From assembly GCF_017751145.1 (NCBI RefSeq), contig NZ_CP046640.1:2584137-2648136 (forward strand): a stretch of DNA of 64,000 nt, given 5' to 3'. Every line of letters starts with the position of its first letter. The stretch's first letter is position 1. Below, piece after piece: positions 29,153-39,518 of the stretch. The stretch comes from Iocasia fonsfrigidae (GTDB taxonomy: Bacteria > Bacillota > Halanaerobiia > Halanaerobiales > DTU029). The position numbers and the translations under genes were made by a program. The notes beneath the pieces are model-generated. The model saw nothing but the letters and a program-made list of their open reading frames with translations. It had not been told where the DNA came from and did no database searches.

Positions 29153-30361
29153 TTACTCATAACTAAGTGCTTTGACAGGGTCCAGTCTGGAGGCCTTAAC
29201 AGCTGGATAAATTCCAAAAAACACCCCAACTATCAGGGAAAAAACAAAAGCCAGAAGCACTGTGAAAATTGAGACAACAAAGGGCCAGCCACCAATCCTA
29301 GCAATACTAAAGGCAGCCAGAAAACCAATGATAATCCCTAAAATACCCCCAAAACTACTTAAGGTTAGGGATTCAGCCAGAAATTGTCCTAGAATATGCC
29401 TCTGTTTAGCACCCAGAGCCTTACGAATCCCAATCTCTCTGGTCCTTTCTGTAACCGAAACCAGCATTATATTCATAATACCTATCCCCCCCACTAACAA
29501 AGAAATAGCCGCTATCCCACTGAGCATTAATTTCATACTACCAGTAACCTCATTGATAGTCTCAAGTATTTGATCCTGACTTACTATATTAAATTCTTCA
29601 TCATCATCCAAATAATTATTTAGCAGATACTCAATCTGTTCTACTGCTGCTGTGGCCTCATCTGCCGAAGAGGCCTGGGCGATAAAACTTGATATATTAT
29701 TACTGCTTGTTATTTTTAATTGTGTTGTAATTGGAATATAGGCCTGTTTATTTAAATCGCCGGTTATTCCCCTATCCTTTTCCTGCATCACACCTATTAT
29801 TTCAAACAAATAGTTATTATCATTCAAATTAAAGGCAATAGTCTGACCTAAAGGATTCGATTCTGGAAATAATTCTTCAAGCAGTTCAGACCCCAATACA
29901 ATCACATTTACCGCATTTTTTAAGTGATAATCATTAAAAAAGACTCCTTGTTCAGGGTAATATTTATTAATCTCTTGATAATTTATTCCTGTCCCAATAA
30001 TAGTAGTCATATAGTTGTTTTCTCCTTCAATTAAGAGACCACTTGATTGATTCTTCGCTACAATCTGTTTGACTGAAGGACAATAATCAACAATTGCCTT
30101 TACCAGTTCAAGGTTAAAAACATTCTCGCTCTCACTACTAATATAACCCGGTCTCCCTCTCTTAACACCAGGGCTAATGCTAATTAAATTTGAACCCAGA
30201 TTAGAGATGCGGGCAGTTACCTGCTCTTGAGTGCCAGAGGCAATAGAAACCACAGCAATAACGGCAGCCACACCAATAATAATACCCAGCATTGAAAGGA
30301 GTGTACGTAATTTATTGCTGTTTAGGCTGAAAATAGCTATTTTAATCGTCTCCAAGATCAC
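29153..30361 (-). CDS. MacB-type ABC transporter permease
   Basis: 402 residues. One membrane segment near the N terminus (LRTLLSMLGIIIGVAAVIAV), a periplasmic MacB core domain of about 200 residues, then three C-terminal spans of the FtsX domain (LLVGGIGIMNIMLVSVTERT, REIGIRKALGAKQRHILGQF, FSLIVGVFFGIYPAVKASRL). Works with the neighbouring ATPase and MacA-like adaptor as a mechanotransmission efflux or lipoprotein/peptide export pump. Its ATG overlaps the ATPase stop by 4 bp. Confidence 0.93.
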   Translation of the reverse strand: MILETIKIAIFSLNSNKLRTLLSMLGIIIGVAAVIAVVSIASGTQEQVTARISNLGSNLISISPGVKRGRPGYISSESENVFNLELVKAIVDYCPSVKQIVAKNQSSGLLIEGENNYMTTIIGTGINYQEINKYYPEQGVFFNDYHLKNAVNVIVLGSELLEELFPESNPLGQTIAFNLNDNNYLFEIIGVMQEKDRGITGDLNKQAYIPITTQLKITSSNNISSFIAQASSADEATAAVEQIEYLLNNYLDDDEEFNIVSQDQILETINEVTGSMKLMLSGIAAISLLVGGIGIMNIMLVSVTERTREIGIRKALGAKQRHILGQFLAESLTLSSFGGILGIIIGFLAAFSIARIGGWPFVVSIFTVLLAFVFSLIVGVFFGIYPAVKASRLDPVKALSYE

Positions 30362-31035
30362 TTAATCACCTCATCCCATTTGATCATACCATCCATTAGA
30401 TAGATAATCCTTTGGGCATGTTCTGCTATCTCCTCTTCATGGGTTACTAAAACCACAGTATGCCCCTGCTCATTTAATTCATGAAAAATACCCATTATAT
30501 CCTTGCCTGTTTTACTATCTAAATTCCCGGTAGGTTCATCAGCCAGAATTAAAGAAGGGTTATTAACAAGGGCCCTGGCAATCGCCACTCTCTGCCTCTG
30601 GCCGCCTGATATTTCATTGGGGAAATGATGGAGACGGTGGCCTAAACCGACCCTTTCCAGGGTTTCCCGGGCAAACATCCTCCTTTTATTTTTCTCTAAA
30701 CCGGCATAGATCAAAGGTGTCTCTACATTCTGTAAAATAGTAGTACGTCCCAATAAATTAAACTGCTGAAAGACAAAACCTATATATCTATTCCTTATCT
30801 CAGCCAGTTTCTCTTCTGATAGCTTTGATATATCTTCATTCTCAAGGAAATATTGTCCAGAACTAGGCAGGTCAAGACAGCCTAAAATATGCATCAAAGT
30901 TGATTTCCCTGACCCTGAAGGCCCCATAATAGCAATCATCTCACCCTGTTCAATTTCAAAGGAAACCCCTTTTAAGGCCTGAACCTCTATCTCCCCATTA
31001 CTGTATATTTTAGCTAATTTATTTACTAACAACAT
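30358..31035 (-). CDS. MacB/LolD-type ABC transporter ATPase
   Basis: 225 residues. Walker A GPSGSGKS at 38-45, the Q-loop in FVFQQFNLL, signature ISGGQRQRVAIARAL, Walker B LILADEPTGNLDS and switch His VLVTHEEEIAEHA. The separate ATPase and permease polypeptides are the Firmicute arrangement of MacB. It lies between the MacA-like adaptor and the permease and overlaps the permease start by 4 bp. Confidence 0.95.
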   Translation of the reverse strand: MLLVNKLAKIYSNGEIEVQALKGVSFEIEQGEMIAIMGPSGSGKSTLMHILGCLDLPSSGQYFLENEDISKLSEEKLAEIRNRYIGFVFQQFNLLGRTTILQNVETPLIYAGLEKNKRRMFARETLERVGLGHRLHHFPNEISGGQRQRVAIARALVNNPSLILADEPTGNLDSKTGKDIMGIFHELNEQGHTVVLVTHEEEIAEHAQRIIYLMDGMIKWDEVIK

Positions 31036-31043
31036 TTATCTTG

Positions 31044-32108
31044 TCACCTTCCCATTGGCCCCATCATCGGGGGGCCACCAGGCCTCTGTTCTTCAGAACC
31101 CTCATTTTGAACTTCCTCAGGTAATTGATTAAATTGAAAGGTATTTATCATTATCCTATCTCCAGCTTCAAGTCCTGAATCAATAGAAATCTTCAAACCA
31201 CTACTAATACCAGTTTTGACTAAAACATCTTCTAGTTGACCGCCTTCATATTTTGAAACATATGTCTTGCCCTCTTTATTATAAACAGCTGTAATCGGGA
31301 TAATCAGTTTATCTTTAACTGATTTTATTATTATATCGACATCAGCCGAATAACCGGGTTTCAAATCAAAATCACCCTCTTCAAGTAAAACAGTAATCGG
31401 TACTGTTACCAAACCACTATCTTCCTCTGCCTCCTGTTCAATAGCTATTACTTCTCCAGATAAGTATTGACCTGGCAGGGCATCTAAAACTACTCTTGCC
31501 TTCAACCCGACTTTAATCTGGGATATATCTGATTCTGGGATATCTACTTCAACTTCATAACGGCTATTATCAATAATATTTACAGCAGCTGTACCACCAC
31601 TTACATTATCACCCTCTTCAACCTGAATATCTGTTACTAATCCAGTTATAGGGGCTTTCAATTCTGTTGCCGCCAGATCCTCCTGGGCCATCTCTAAATT
31701 TATTTGTGCTTCTTCTATTTCATTTTTTGACCCGTTGATTACTGCCTTTTTATACTCGTTCTCCGCCTGTAAATATTCTAATTTTTCCTTGGTTTTATCT
31801 AAGACAATTAATAGATCACCCTTTTTTACTAAATTACCTTCTTCAACCATAATTGCATCGACTGTATCACGTGTCTCAGAATTACGTGAACGGAATGAAA
31901 CCTCCCTCTCATTTACAGGACTAATATAACCACTAACAGAAATACTATCCTCTAAATCACCCCGGCTTACTGTATATAAGCTATTAGAATTTATTTCTCT
32001 GTTAGCATTATAAGAAGGATTTGCTGTCATATATTTATTGATAAAAAAAACAATAATTATTAAAACCAGAATTAACGAGATGATAATTTTCCAATGTTTC
32101 CTAAACAA
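31044..32108 (-). CDS. MacA/HlyD-type efflux adaptor (periplasmic membrane fusion protein)
   Basis: 354 residues. N-terminal membrane anchor (about 8-25), lipoyl half-motif (AIMVEEGNLVKKGDLLIVLD), short coiled hairpin (about 105-150), second lipoyl half (LKAPITGLVTDIQVEEGDNV), beta-barrel and membrane-proximal domains, and a Pro/Gly/Met-rich tail. It bridges the MacB-type pump to a TolC-like channel. Directly follows the RND pump gene. Confidence 0.92.
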   Translation of the reverse strand: MFRKHWKIIISLILVLIIIVFFINKYMTANPSYNANREINSNSLYTVSRGDLEDSISVSGYISPVNEREVSFRSRNSETRDTVDAIMVEEGNLVKKGDLLIVLDKTKEKLEYLQAENEYKKAVINGSKNEIEEAQINLEMAQEDLAATELKAPITGLVTDIQVEEGDNVSGGTAAVNIIDNSRYEVEVDIPESDISQIKVGLKARVVLDALPGQYLSGEVIAIEQEAEEDSGLVTVPITVLLEEGDFDLKPGYSADVDIIIKSVKDKLIIPITAVYNKEGKTYVSKYEGGQLEDVLVKTGISSGLKISIDSGLEAGDRIMINTFQFNQLPEEVQNEGSEEQRPGGPPMMGPMGR

Positions 32109-32143
32109 ATTCTGCTCCCTCCCAACTAAAACATTTTCTGGGG

Positions 32144-35100
32144 CTATGTTGAAATTGCCTTTTTAACTTTATTCCTAATACTATTAACAATATCATCTAC
32201 TATATCATATAAGACAGGGATTACTATTAAAGTTAGCATGGTGGAAAATAAAAGTCCAGCAATTACCACAATCGCCATCGGCTGCTGTTGTTCTGCCCCT
32301 TCTCCTATACCTAAGGCCATAGGAACCATTGCCAGAACAGTTGTTAAAGTTGTCATCATAATTGGTCTTATCCGAATTTGACCTGCTGCTAGAATAGCCT
32401 CTTTTCTATCCTCAGTCTGACGACGGGCATTGATATAATCTATCATTACAATGGCATTATTAACAACTATACCAACCAGCATAATAACACCAATAAAACC
32501 CTGAACACTGAGAGAGATGCCGGTTAAAGTCAATCCTAGTACAGCACCAACCAGTGAAAGGGGAACCGTGAACATTACTACAAAAGGATGAATAAGTGAT
32601 TCAAACTGGGCGGCCATTACCATATATACCAGAATAATTGCCAGTATCATCGCACTAGCCAATTGACCAAAGGAACTTTTCATATCATCAGCATCTCCAC
32701 TATAAGTTATTGTATAGCCAGAAGGAATGGATAAACTATTTATCTTCCTCTCTATCTCTGCCTGGACATCTCCCAACGCCCGGTTGTAAATACCAGCGGA
32801 AACAGTTGCCACCCGTTCCTGGTTTTCTCGTTCAATTGTATTATAACCAATACCCTTTTTAATCCCTGCTACCTGTTCCAGCGGCACCGTAATACCTGTA
32901 GTAGAGGTAATCTTTAGTTCTTTTAGTTTATCAATAGTATTAACCTGTTTCTTTTCTAATTTAAGAACAATATCATATTCTTCCCCACCTTCGGTATAAG
33001 TACTAACAGTGGTTCCATCTACTGCATCATCAACAGCAGACGCAATACCAGATTCGGTAAAACCTAATTCTTTAGCAATTTTTCTTTTAGGAATAATTTT
33101 AATCTCCGCCCTACTATCTTCCAGACTTACAGCAATATTTCTGGTTCCTGGAGTAGCTTTAACCTGCTCCATAATGATAGCAGATAAATTTGAAAGAGTC
33201 TGCAAATCTGCTCCATGAATATTGATTTTAATATCACCGCCCCCTTTACCCCGGCTGCCCATCATTGAATTCTGAGCAGCTACATAAATTTTAACGCCAG
33301 CCAGATCCTTCAATCTATTTCTGACCTCTTCAGCGACCTGATCTACACTACGCTTTCTTTGGTTCAAATCTAGCAGTTCCAAATCTATCTCGACATTATT
33401 CTCTTCAGCAGAACTGTTAACGACATCAATTTCAGGTATATTCTTAAGTTTTGCCTCTGCCTTTTTTAAAACACTAACACTCTTTTCCACTCTTGTATTT
33501 TCTGGTAAATCAAGATAAACATTGATACTGCCCTGGTCAGATGAAGGCATATACTCCATCTTCAAAGGTATCAGACCGATCTTTACCCCGAGCCCGAAAA
33601 AAACTAAACCGATAAAAATAACTGCCACTACTAAATAGCGATGCTTAAGGGTCAGGCTAAGAATACTATGATAAACGCCTTTAACAGCACCAAATTTACT
33701 ATCTCCGTTCTCTCTTACCCGGTGTTTTTCTTTTACATGCAGCAACTTTGATGAAAGCATCGGAACAAATGTTAAAGCAACAAAAAGAGAAGCTAACAAG
33801 GAAAAAGCTACTGTCAAAGATAAGGGAGTAAACAACTGAGCCAGCATATCCTGAATGAAAACCACTGGTAAAAAAACCGCAACCGTGGTCAAAGTAGAAG
33901 CAATAATAGCAGTTGCCACTTCACTAGCCCCTTCTTTAGCGGCTTCAATCTTACCTGCTCCCTGTAAACGGTGGCGATAGATATTTTCCAGTACAACAAT
34001 AGAGTTATCAAGTAACATTCCTACCCCAAGGGCCAGACCACCTAAAGACATCATATTCAGAGTTAACTTTCCAAAATACATCAGAGCAAAAGTAGCAATT
34101 ACCGACGTCGGAATGGCTGTTGCAATGACTATCGTACTCTGTATATTCCTTAAAAATAAAAAGAGGATTATAACTGCCAGAATCCCACCCAGAATGAAAT
34201 TCTGACCAACATTAGAAACTGAGTTCTCAATATTCTCAGCATTGTTCCTGACGACAAAGACGTCAACATTAGGCAGTTCCTTCTTTAAACTATCAAGTTC
34301 AGCCAGAACATCTCTGGCAACATCAACAGTATTACTATCTCCTTCCTTACGAATGGCAAGACCTAAGCTCTGCTTACCATTTAAAAAATTATAATCATTC
34401 TGTTCAGCGAAAGTATCTTCTACATCTGCGAATTCAGACAAAGGAATCTTTTCTCCAGTAGAACTTAGAATAGTTATTTTTTTAATTTCAGCCACACTCT
34501 TAAATTTCCCCTCAGCCCTTAAAGAAATCTCTTTGTCTCCTTCATCAATACTTCCGACACTTAAATTAGAATTTGCCAGTTTGATACCGGAAGCAATATC
34601 ATTAAGAGTTAAACCATAGCCTAACATCTGTTCTTGATTAACATTGATATTAATTTCCCGTTCCAGTCCGCCGGAAATATCAACAGAAGCAACCCCCACT
34701 ATCTTCTCCAATGATGGTTTGAATTTATTCTTCGCAATATCCTTTAGCTCAACTAAATTTTCCCCTGAAATCGATAGTCTTATAATTGGTTGAGAGTTAA
34801 GATCATAAGTCATTATCTGAGGATCGTCCGCATCATCTGGTAAACTATCTGACATTCTAGAGATCAAATCACGCAGATCATTTTTGGCCTCTGTTACATC
34901 TGTGCCATATTCCATCTCTAAACGTAGCAAGGAATACCCTTCATAACTAGTAGAACTCAAGGTATCTAAACCACTCAAAGTTGCAATATTTTCTTCAATC
35001 GGACGGGTAATAGACTCTTCTACTTCTTCCGGGCTAGCCCCACTGTAAATAGTATAGATCACTAAAAAAGGCACATCTATATCAGGTAACTGTTGTAAAG

Positions 35101-35197
35101 ACAATCTAACCAGCCCCATAGTCCCGATTAAAATTACCGCCAAAATAATCATAGTAATGGTAACAGGTCTATCTACTGAAAAATTGGATATTTTCAT
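32144..35197 (-). CDS. RND multidrug efflux pump, AcrB/HAE1-like
   Basis: 1017 residues. Proton-driven inner-membrane pump with twelve expected membrane spans and two large periplasmic loops. N-terminal segment DRPVTITMIILAVILIGTMG. The proton-relay helix reads GMLLDNSIVVLENIYRH, with one Asp where E. coli AcrB has a pair, common in this branch. The second half has GVIMLVGIVVNNAIVMIDYI and RPIMMTTLTTVLAMVPMALG. Its ATG overlaps the adaptor stop (ATGA, 4 bp), so the two are coupled. Confidence 0.95.
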   Translation of the reverse strand: MKISNFSVDRPVTITMIILAVILIGTMGLVRLSLQQLPDIDVPFLVIYTIYSGASPEEVEESITRPIEENIATLSGLDTLSSTSYEGYSLLRLEMEYGTDVTEAKNDLRDLISRMSDSLPDDADDPQIMTYDLNSQPIIRLSISGENLVELKDIAKNKFKPSLEKIVGVASVDISGGLEREININVNQEQMLGYGLTLNDIASGIKLANSNLSVGSIDEGDKEISLRAEGKFKSVAEIKKITILSSTGEKIPLSEFADVEDTFAEQNDYNFLNGKQSLGLAIRKEGDSNTVDVARDVLAELDSLKKELPNVDVFVVRNNAENIENSVSNVGQNFILGGILAVIILFLFLRNIQSTIVIATAIPTSVIATFALMYFGKLTLNMMSLGGLALGVGMLLDNSIVVLENIYRHRLQGAGKIEAAKEGASEVATAIIASTLTTVAVFLPVVFIQDMLAQLFTPLSLTVAFSLLASLFVALTFVPMLSSKLLHVKEKHRVRENGDSKFGAVKGVYHSILSLTLKHRYLVVAVIFIGLVFFGLGVKIGLIPLKMEYMPSSDQGSINVYLDLPENTRVEKSVSVLKKAEAKLKNIPEIDVVNSSAEENNVEIDLELLDLNQRKRSVDQVAEEVRNRLKDLAGVKIYVAAQNSMMGSRGKGGGDIKINIHGADLQTLSNLSAIIMEQVKATPGTRNIAVSLEDSRAEIKIIPKRKIAKELGFTESGIASAVDDAVDGTTVSTYTEGGEEYDIVLKLEKKQVNTIDKLKELKITSTTGITVPLEQVAGIKKGIGYNTIERENQERVATVSAGIYNRALGDVQAEIERKINSLSIPSGYTITYSGDADDMKSSFGQLASAMILAIILVYMVMAAQFESLIHPFVVMFTVPLSLVGAVLGLTLTGISLSVQGFIGVIMLVGIVVNNAIVMIDYINARRQTEDRKEAILAAGQIRIRPIMMTTLTTVLAMVPMALGIGEGAEQQQPMAIVVIAGLLFSTMLTLIVIPVLYDIVDDIVNSIRNKVKKAIST

Positions 35198-36528
35198 TGT
35201 TTATCCCCCTGACCTACTAAATTAATCCTGGAGCCATCTTTTAAATATTCTGCACCTGTAATAATAAGCTGGTCCCCTTCTTGAAGTCCAGTTAAAATTA
35301 CTATCTGGTCCTCAGAAGCAATACCTGTTGCTACTCTTAGTTTTTTAGCTTTATTATTATTTACTATGTAAACATAATTTTCCCCATTCTCCTCCAAAAT
35401 AGCACTCTGTGGTACTACTAAATGATCAGCAACCTGATTAGTTTTAAGTTTTATCTCTGCATACATCCCCGCTTTAATAATCTGTTCAGGATTAGCAACT
35501 ACAATCTCTACCGGAAAACTCTTCTTTATCTCATCAGCCACTGGTGAGATGCTCTGTATCTTAGCTATAAAGCTATCATCTATAGCAGAAAAATACACAA
35601 CAACTGAATCACCAGCCTTTAATTTATTGACAATTCTCTGGCTAACATAGGCCTTTATCTTTATTTTATTAAGCTGGGAGATAGTTAGTATTGAAGAAGA
35701 AGTATTTGTCATTTCACCAATTTCAATATTCAAATTGGAGATAACACCTGAAATAGGGGCCTTTATGCTAGTTCTTGATAAATCTAATTTAGCAGAGCTC
35801 AGGCCAGCTTCTGCTTGAGTTACTTGCGCCCGCAGACTTTTAATCTCCTCAACAGTTGAACCATCTTCAGCCATTTTTAAAGCCTGTAGCTTTGACTCAT
35901 AACTACTTCTGCTTGAAGTAAGTTTATTGGCATATTCTTCAAAAGTCTGTTTAGAGATATACTTTTGATCATATAACTCTTTATAACGGTCATAATTATT
36001 TTGGGCCACTTCTAGATCAGATTTAGCTGATTCTACATCGGCCTTACATTGTAAAATTTTCTCTTTTCTACTTCCATTTAAAGCATCCTGTAGATCGGCC
36101 TCTGTTGCTGCCAGTACTCCCTCTTTCTCTTTTACTGTTATCTCTTGATCATCTCTATTTAATTCAACTAAAATATCACCTTTATCAACAATATCTCCCA
36201 CCTGTATATTAACTTTATCTACAATTTCTGATAGCTTAGATACCAGTTCAACCTCTCGATAAGGTCTAGCTTCACCAACAATGTTAACATAAGTAGCTAA
36301 TGTGCCCTGTGCTACTTCTTTGGCCTCAACACTGATTACACTATCATTCTGTTTATCAGCATTATCTTGTAAGGGAGACTCTCCCTTTGACTGCTCAAGG
36401 TTGTTACTCCCCTGACTTAACACTTCTTTATTCTCTTGCTCATCAGCACATCTTACCAGCGCAAAAGCAATTACTACAATCAATATTACTACTACAATCA
36501 ATTTATATAAATTTTTTTTTGACTTCAA
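35194..36528 (-). CDS. RND efflux adaptor, AcrA-like
   Basis: 444 residues. N-terminal anchor (about 9-27), an acidic linker, lipoyl half (VNIQVGDIVDKGDILVELN), a long coiled-coil hairpin (about 120-240, including YDRYKELYDQKYISKQTFEE), second lipoyl half (IKAPISGVISNLNIEIGEMT), and barrel. LVRC near residue 27 is not a good lipobox because Arg precedes the Cys, so a membrane anchor is more likely than a lipid anchor. TTG start with GGGGG 8 nt upstream. Follows the frameshifted TolC-like gene by 2 bp. Confidence 0.93.
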   Translation of the reverse strand: MKSKKNLYKLIVVVILIVVIAFALVRCADEQENKEVLSQGSNNLEQSKGESPLQDNADKQNDSVISVEAKEVAQGTLATYVNIVGEARPYREVELVSKLSEIVDKVNIQVGDIVDKGDILVELNRDDQEITVKEKEGVLAATEADLQDALNGSRKEKILQCKADVESAKSDLEVAQNNYDRYKELYDQKYISKQTFEEYANKLTSSRSSYESKLQALKMAEDGSTVEEIKSLRAQVTQAEAGLSSAKLDLSRTSIKAPISGVISNLNIEIGEMTNTSSSILTISQLNKIKIKAYVSQRIVNKLKAGDSVVVYFSAIDDSFIAKIQSISPVADEIKKSFPVEIVVANPEQIIKAGMYAEIKLKTNQVADHLVVPQSAILEENGENYVYIVNNNKAKKLRVATGIASEDQIVILTGLQEGDQLIITGAEYLKDGSRINLVGQGDKQ

Positions 36529-36530
36529 GA

Positions 36531-37921
36531 TTAATTCCCCCTGAAAAAGTCTTCATTTTTAAATAAGACAAGTAAGTTAAGTTTACTTATCAACAAATTA
36601 TCCCCAGCAGAAGAAAGATTTACCTCTTCCTCTTCAGTACTAAGCCTATATTCCTCAAATTCTATCTTATCAATTAAACCATGTTCGAACTGTTCCTCAG
36701 CAATCCGTTCTTCTAACAGGGTTTTTTCATAAGTTAATTGATTTTGATCTAACTGATCCTGATCTAATTCAATCTGGTTTTGTTTTTCCTCAAACTCCAG
36801 TTCAAGCTCCTTTTTCAATCTCTCATATTCATCAAGAAGATCACCTATATCTGCTTCTTTATCAGCAATCTTTATTTTCCGTTGCCCCCCATCATAGAGA
36901 ATATGAGACAACTTCACACCAACAGTAAAATCTTCATCAGAGCTGTCATATTCACCAATCAAATTAATCTCAGTATTATGTTCATCCTTTAACCATTCTA
37001 ATTCCTTATTAAGCACCTGATTATCAAGCTGATTTGCCACCAAATCAAAACTATTTGACTCTGCCTGTTTTAATAGTTCTTTTATATTATTAGAATTAAT
37101 TACATAATCACTAACCTTATTCCTTAAAGCAAGTAAATAATCCTCATTTATATTTAGGATTAACTCCTGTTCATGACTTAATCCTAAGTCCTGACAAAAG
37201 TCTTTTTTACTCTCCTGAAATTCTTTTTTAAATTTTTCAATTGATATGCTGCCTCTTTTACAGTCAATTGACTCTTAAGAAATTCTATCTTCCCAGCTTC
37301 ACCAATATCACTCTTGGCTTCTACCTCTTTAAACTCCTTTTTAGCTAACTTGAGTTCTTCAGTATATACCACTTCTTTTTCCTTTAAACGAATCAGATTA
37401 AGATAAGTCTCCAGCCAGGAAATTAGCTGAACAGTTCTATTTTCTGCTAGTTTCTTTTTTAACTTTTCTAATTTCTTTTCCTGAGTATATAAATCCTGAT
37501 CAGATTCAATTGGGGTCCAGGGAAATATCTTCTGAGAAACATCAATAGTATATTCAGAACTAAAATCATCTGTATCAACATCTATGGTCGGTCCCAGGGA
37601 AAAACCAGATGAGTAATCCTTAGTAAAACCTATTCCCAGATCTCCATCCTCATCACCACTAACATTATCATTATCTGTCAAATTATAATCAGCATCTACA
37701 GTAACCTGCCAGTTCTGTCCTGCTTTAATTAGTTCAATATCACGCTCAAGTCCTTCGATCTCCTGTTTAATATCTTTTAGGGTATCACTATTTTCTAAAC
37801 CAAACTCTACTGCCTGTTCAAAACTAAGCGAAGCAGCCATAGTAATCTCAGGGAAATAAAAAGAGAAAACCACTCCAATTATAAGTAAAATAACAACTTT
37901 ATTCTCCTGCTGCATTCTCAT
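36531..37921 (-). pseudogene. TolC-like outer-membrane channel, frame interrupted
   Basis: Read as one gene this is about 463 residues: signal peptide, then helical TolC repeats (EFGLENSDTLKDIKQEIEGL) rich in Glu/Lys coiled coils, and a second half with EYDSSDEDFTVGVKLSHILY. The first frame runs from 37921 and stops at 37184. The second frame is open across the break to 36531. They join cleanly by a -1 shift at TTA AAA AAG (37224-37231), giving LKNLKKEFQESKKDF. A lost A in the A6 run, a sequencing error, or programmed frameshifting at this dnaX-type slippery site would each explain it. The gene sits between another TolC-like gene and the AcrA-like adaptor. Confidence 0.8.
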
Positions 37922-38969
37922 CCATAAACACCCCGGTTTCTAAACAAAGCGCCTCTAATAAATCATGTTCTGTGAGATAATAATTAGCAATTGCCTCTTT
38001 ATAGTTATATTCTGTCTCTAAAATACTAGCCTCATACTGCAAAACGTCTGTTCTGGTACTAATCCCAGCATCATATTGTTTTTTAATCAAGCCATATTCT
38101 TCTTTATCCTTAGCTAACCTCTCCTTCTTCAATTCTATATCTTTTACTGCCTGTTTAAATTCAAAGTAACTTTCCTGAGTAGAGGTAATAATATTATCTT
38201 TAATGTCCTCTGTTCCCAGATGAGAAATTTTTGCAGCTAACCCCTTAATTTTTATATCTAATGCTGAAGAAGATATCCCAGCGCGCTTTTCATCTATTTC
38301 CGCTAACTCCTCTTCTTTTTTACTTAATTGTAATTCCAAACTGTTTTCCAGAGCAGTTTCAATAGCTGTCTCTTCATTTATATCCCAAACCTCAGGTTTC
38401 TCTAGAGCCTCAATTTTAAACTCACTTCCTTCTAACCCCAGGGTCATTTTAAATTGTCTTAGACTCTGAGTATATTTGTCCTTGATTTTTTCCAATTCAA
38501 AGCAGGCATCATTATATGTATTACTCTGGTCTAATAAATCAATACTACTTATATCACCTATTTTATGCTGGGCCTGATACTGTTCCAGTAAGCGTTTTTC
38601 TGCTGCAACTGTTTTTTCTTTCACCTTAATATTTAATTTGTTTAACCAGACATCAATATACTGTTGGATAGTCGTTCCTATCACACTATCCCTGGTATCT
38701 TTATATTCTTTTTCGGCTTCTTCTAGATCATACTCTGCTTCTAATTCATTATACCTGGATTGCTCTGTTAAATTATTGGCTACAGCTTTCTTATATTCTA
38801 ATCTAGCCTTTTCATAATTATACTCTGCAGTTTTAAGTTCCAGATTCTCAATTAAAACTATCTCAACAGCCTTCTGTAAATTCATCCTTTCAATTTTATT
38901 CCCATGAGCCATCACAGAAATAGTAGCTGTAATAATTAATGCTATTAGACAGATAAATATATTTTTCAT
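37899..38969 (-). CDS. TolC family outer-membrane efflux protein
   Basis: About 356 residues. Signal peptide MKNIFICLIALIITATISVM, then two TolC-type repeats of long amphipathic helices (LQKAVEIVLIENLELKTAEY, and IETALENSLELQLSKKEEEL in the second half) ending EYNYKEAIANYYLTEHDLLE. Shorter than proteobacterial TolC (about 470). The start is set at ATG 38969 because it yields a clean signal peptide; a TTG ten codons upstream is the alternative. It overlaps the next TolC-like gene by 23 bp. First gene of the efflux operon. Confidence 0.87.
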   Translation of the reverse strand: MKNIFICLIALIITATISVMAHGNKIERMNLQKAVEIVLIENLELKTAEYNYEKARLEYKKAVANNLTEQSRYNELEAEYDLEEAEKEYKDTRDSVIGTTIQQYIDVWLNKLNIKVKEKTVAAEKRLLEQYQAQHKIGDISSIDLLDQSNTYNDACFELEKIKDKYTQSLRQFKMTLGLEGSEFKIEALEKPEVWDINEETAIETALENSLELQLSKKEEELAEIDEKRAGISSSALDIKIKGLAAKISHLGTEDIKDNIITSTQESYFEFKQAVKDIELKKERLAKDKEEYGLIKKQYDAGISTRTDVLQYEASILETEYNYKEAIANYYLTEHDLLEALCLETGVFMDENAAGE

Positions 38970-38999
38970 AATTTGTTTTTCACGCCCCTTTATTTTCAA

Positions 39000-39518
39000 A
39001 AGCCTCTATCTTAGAAATATCCTGATTTTATACTTCAATACAAATACTTTTTAGTAATAACACCCCCCTGTTATAATTAGTCTAAAATACTATTATCGAG
39101 TAATTATCAAGTAATTATGGATAATTGTCAAATCTGTATATAAATTTAATTTAATATGTGTTTTTGCTGATTATTTTACTAAAATTATATACCACTTTTA
39201 TACTAATATTATAACAGCTTCTATTATGAAAACAATTAAAATAGGATTAAAAATACATTAAGTTTACAAACTTTTTAAGTTTTTGAAGTTCAAACATGTT
39301 CAGAATATTTTCTCTGATCCTACCAATTTTATACCCTTTTTTTATTGATTGTTTCTCAATATTTGTTTTATAGCCATCTAATTAGTATTATAACTATTTA
39401 ATAGTAAGGTGTTAATATTACTTTAAGTAGTTTTATGCCCATATTACGTTATTGCCCCGTTGACAATTAATTATTAATCTAATATACTTGAATATAGGTT
39501 TTAAGAGGAGGAGTATTT
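39000..39518. other. Divergent intergenic region between the efflux operon and its candidate regulator
   Basis: 519 bp, very AT-rich, between divergently transcribed genes. It must hold the promoter of the efflux operon (leftward) and holds a good promoter for the regulator gene (rightward, listed separately). The stretch AAGTTTACAAACTTTTTAAG near 39258 has short inverted arms that could be a regulator site. No ORF is convincing. Confidence 0.55.
39460..39488 (+). promoter_or_regulatory. Promoter of the ArsR-type regulator gene
   Basis: TTGACA (39460-39465) and TATACT (39483-39488) with a 17-bp spacer, about 30 bp before the TTG start of the regulator gene. Confidence 0.82.
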
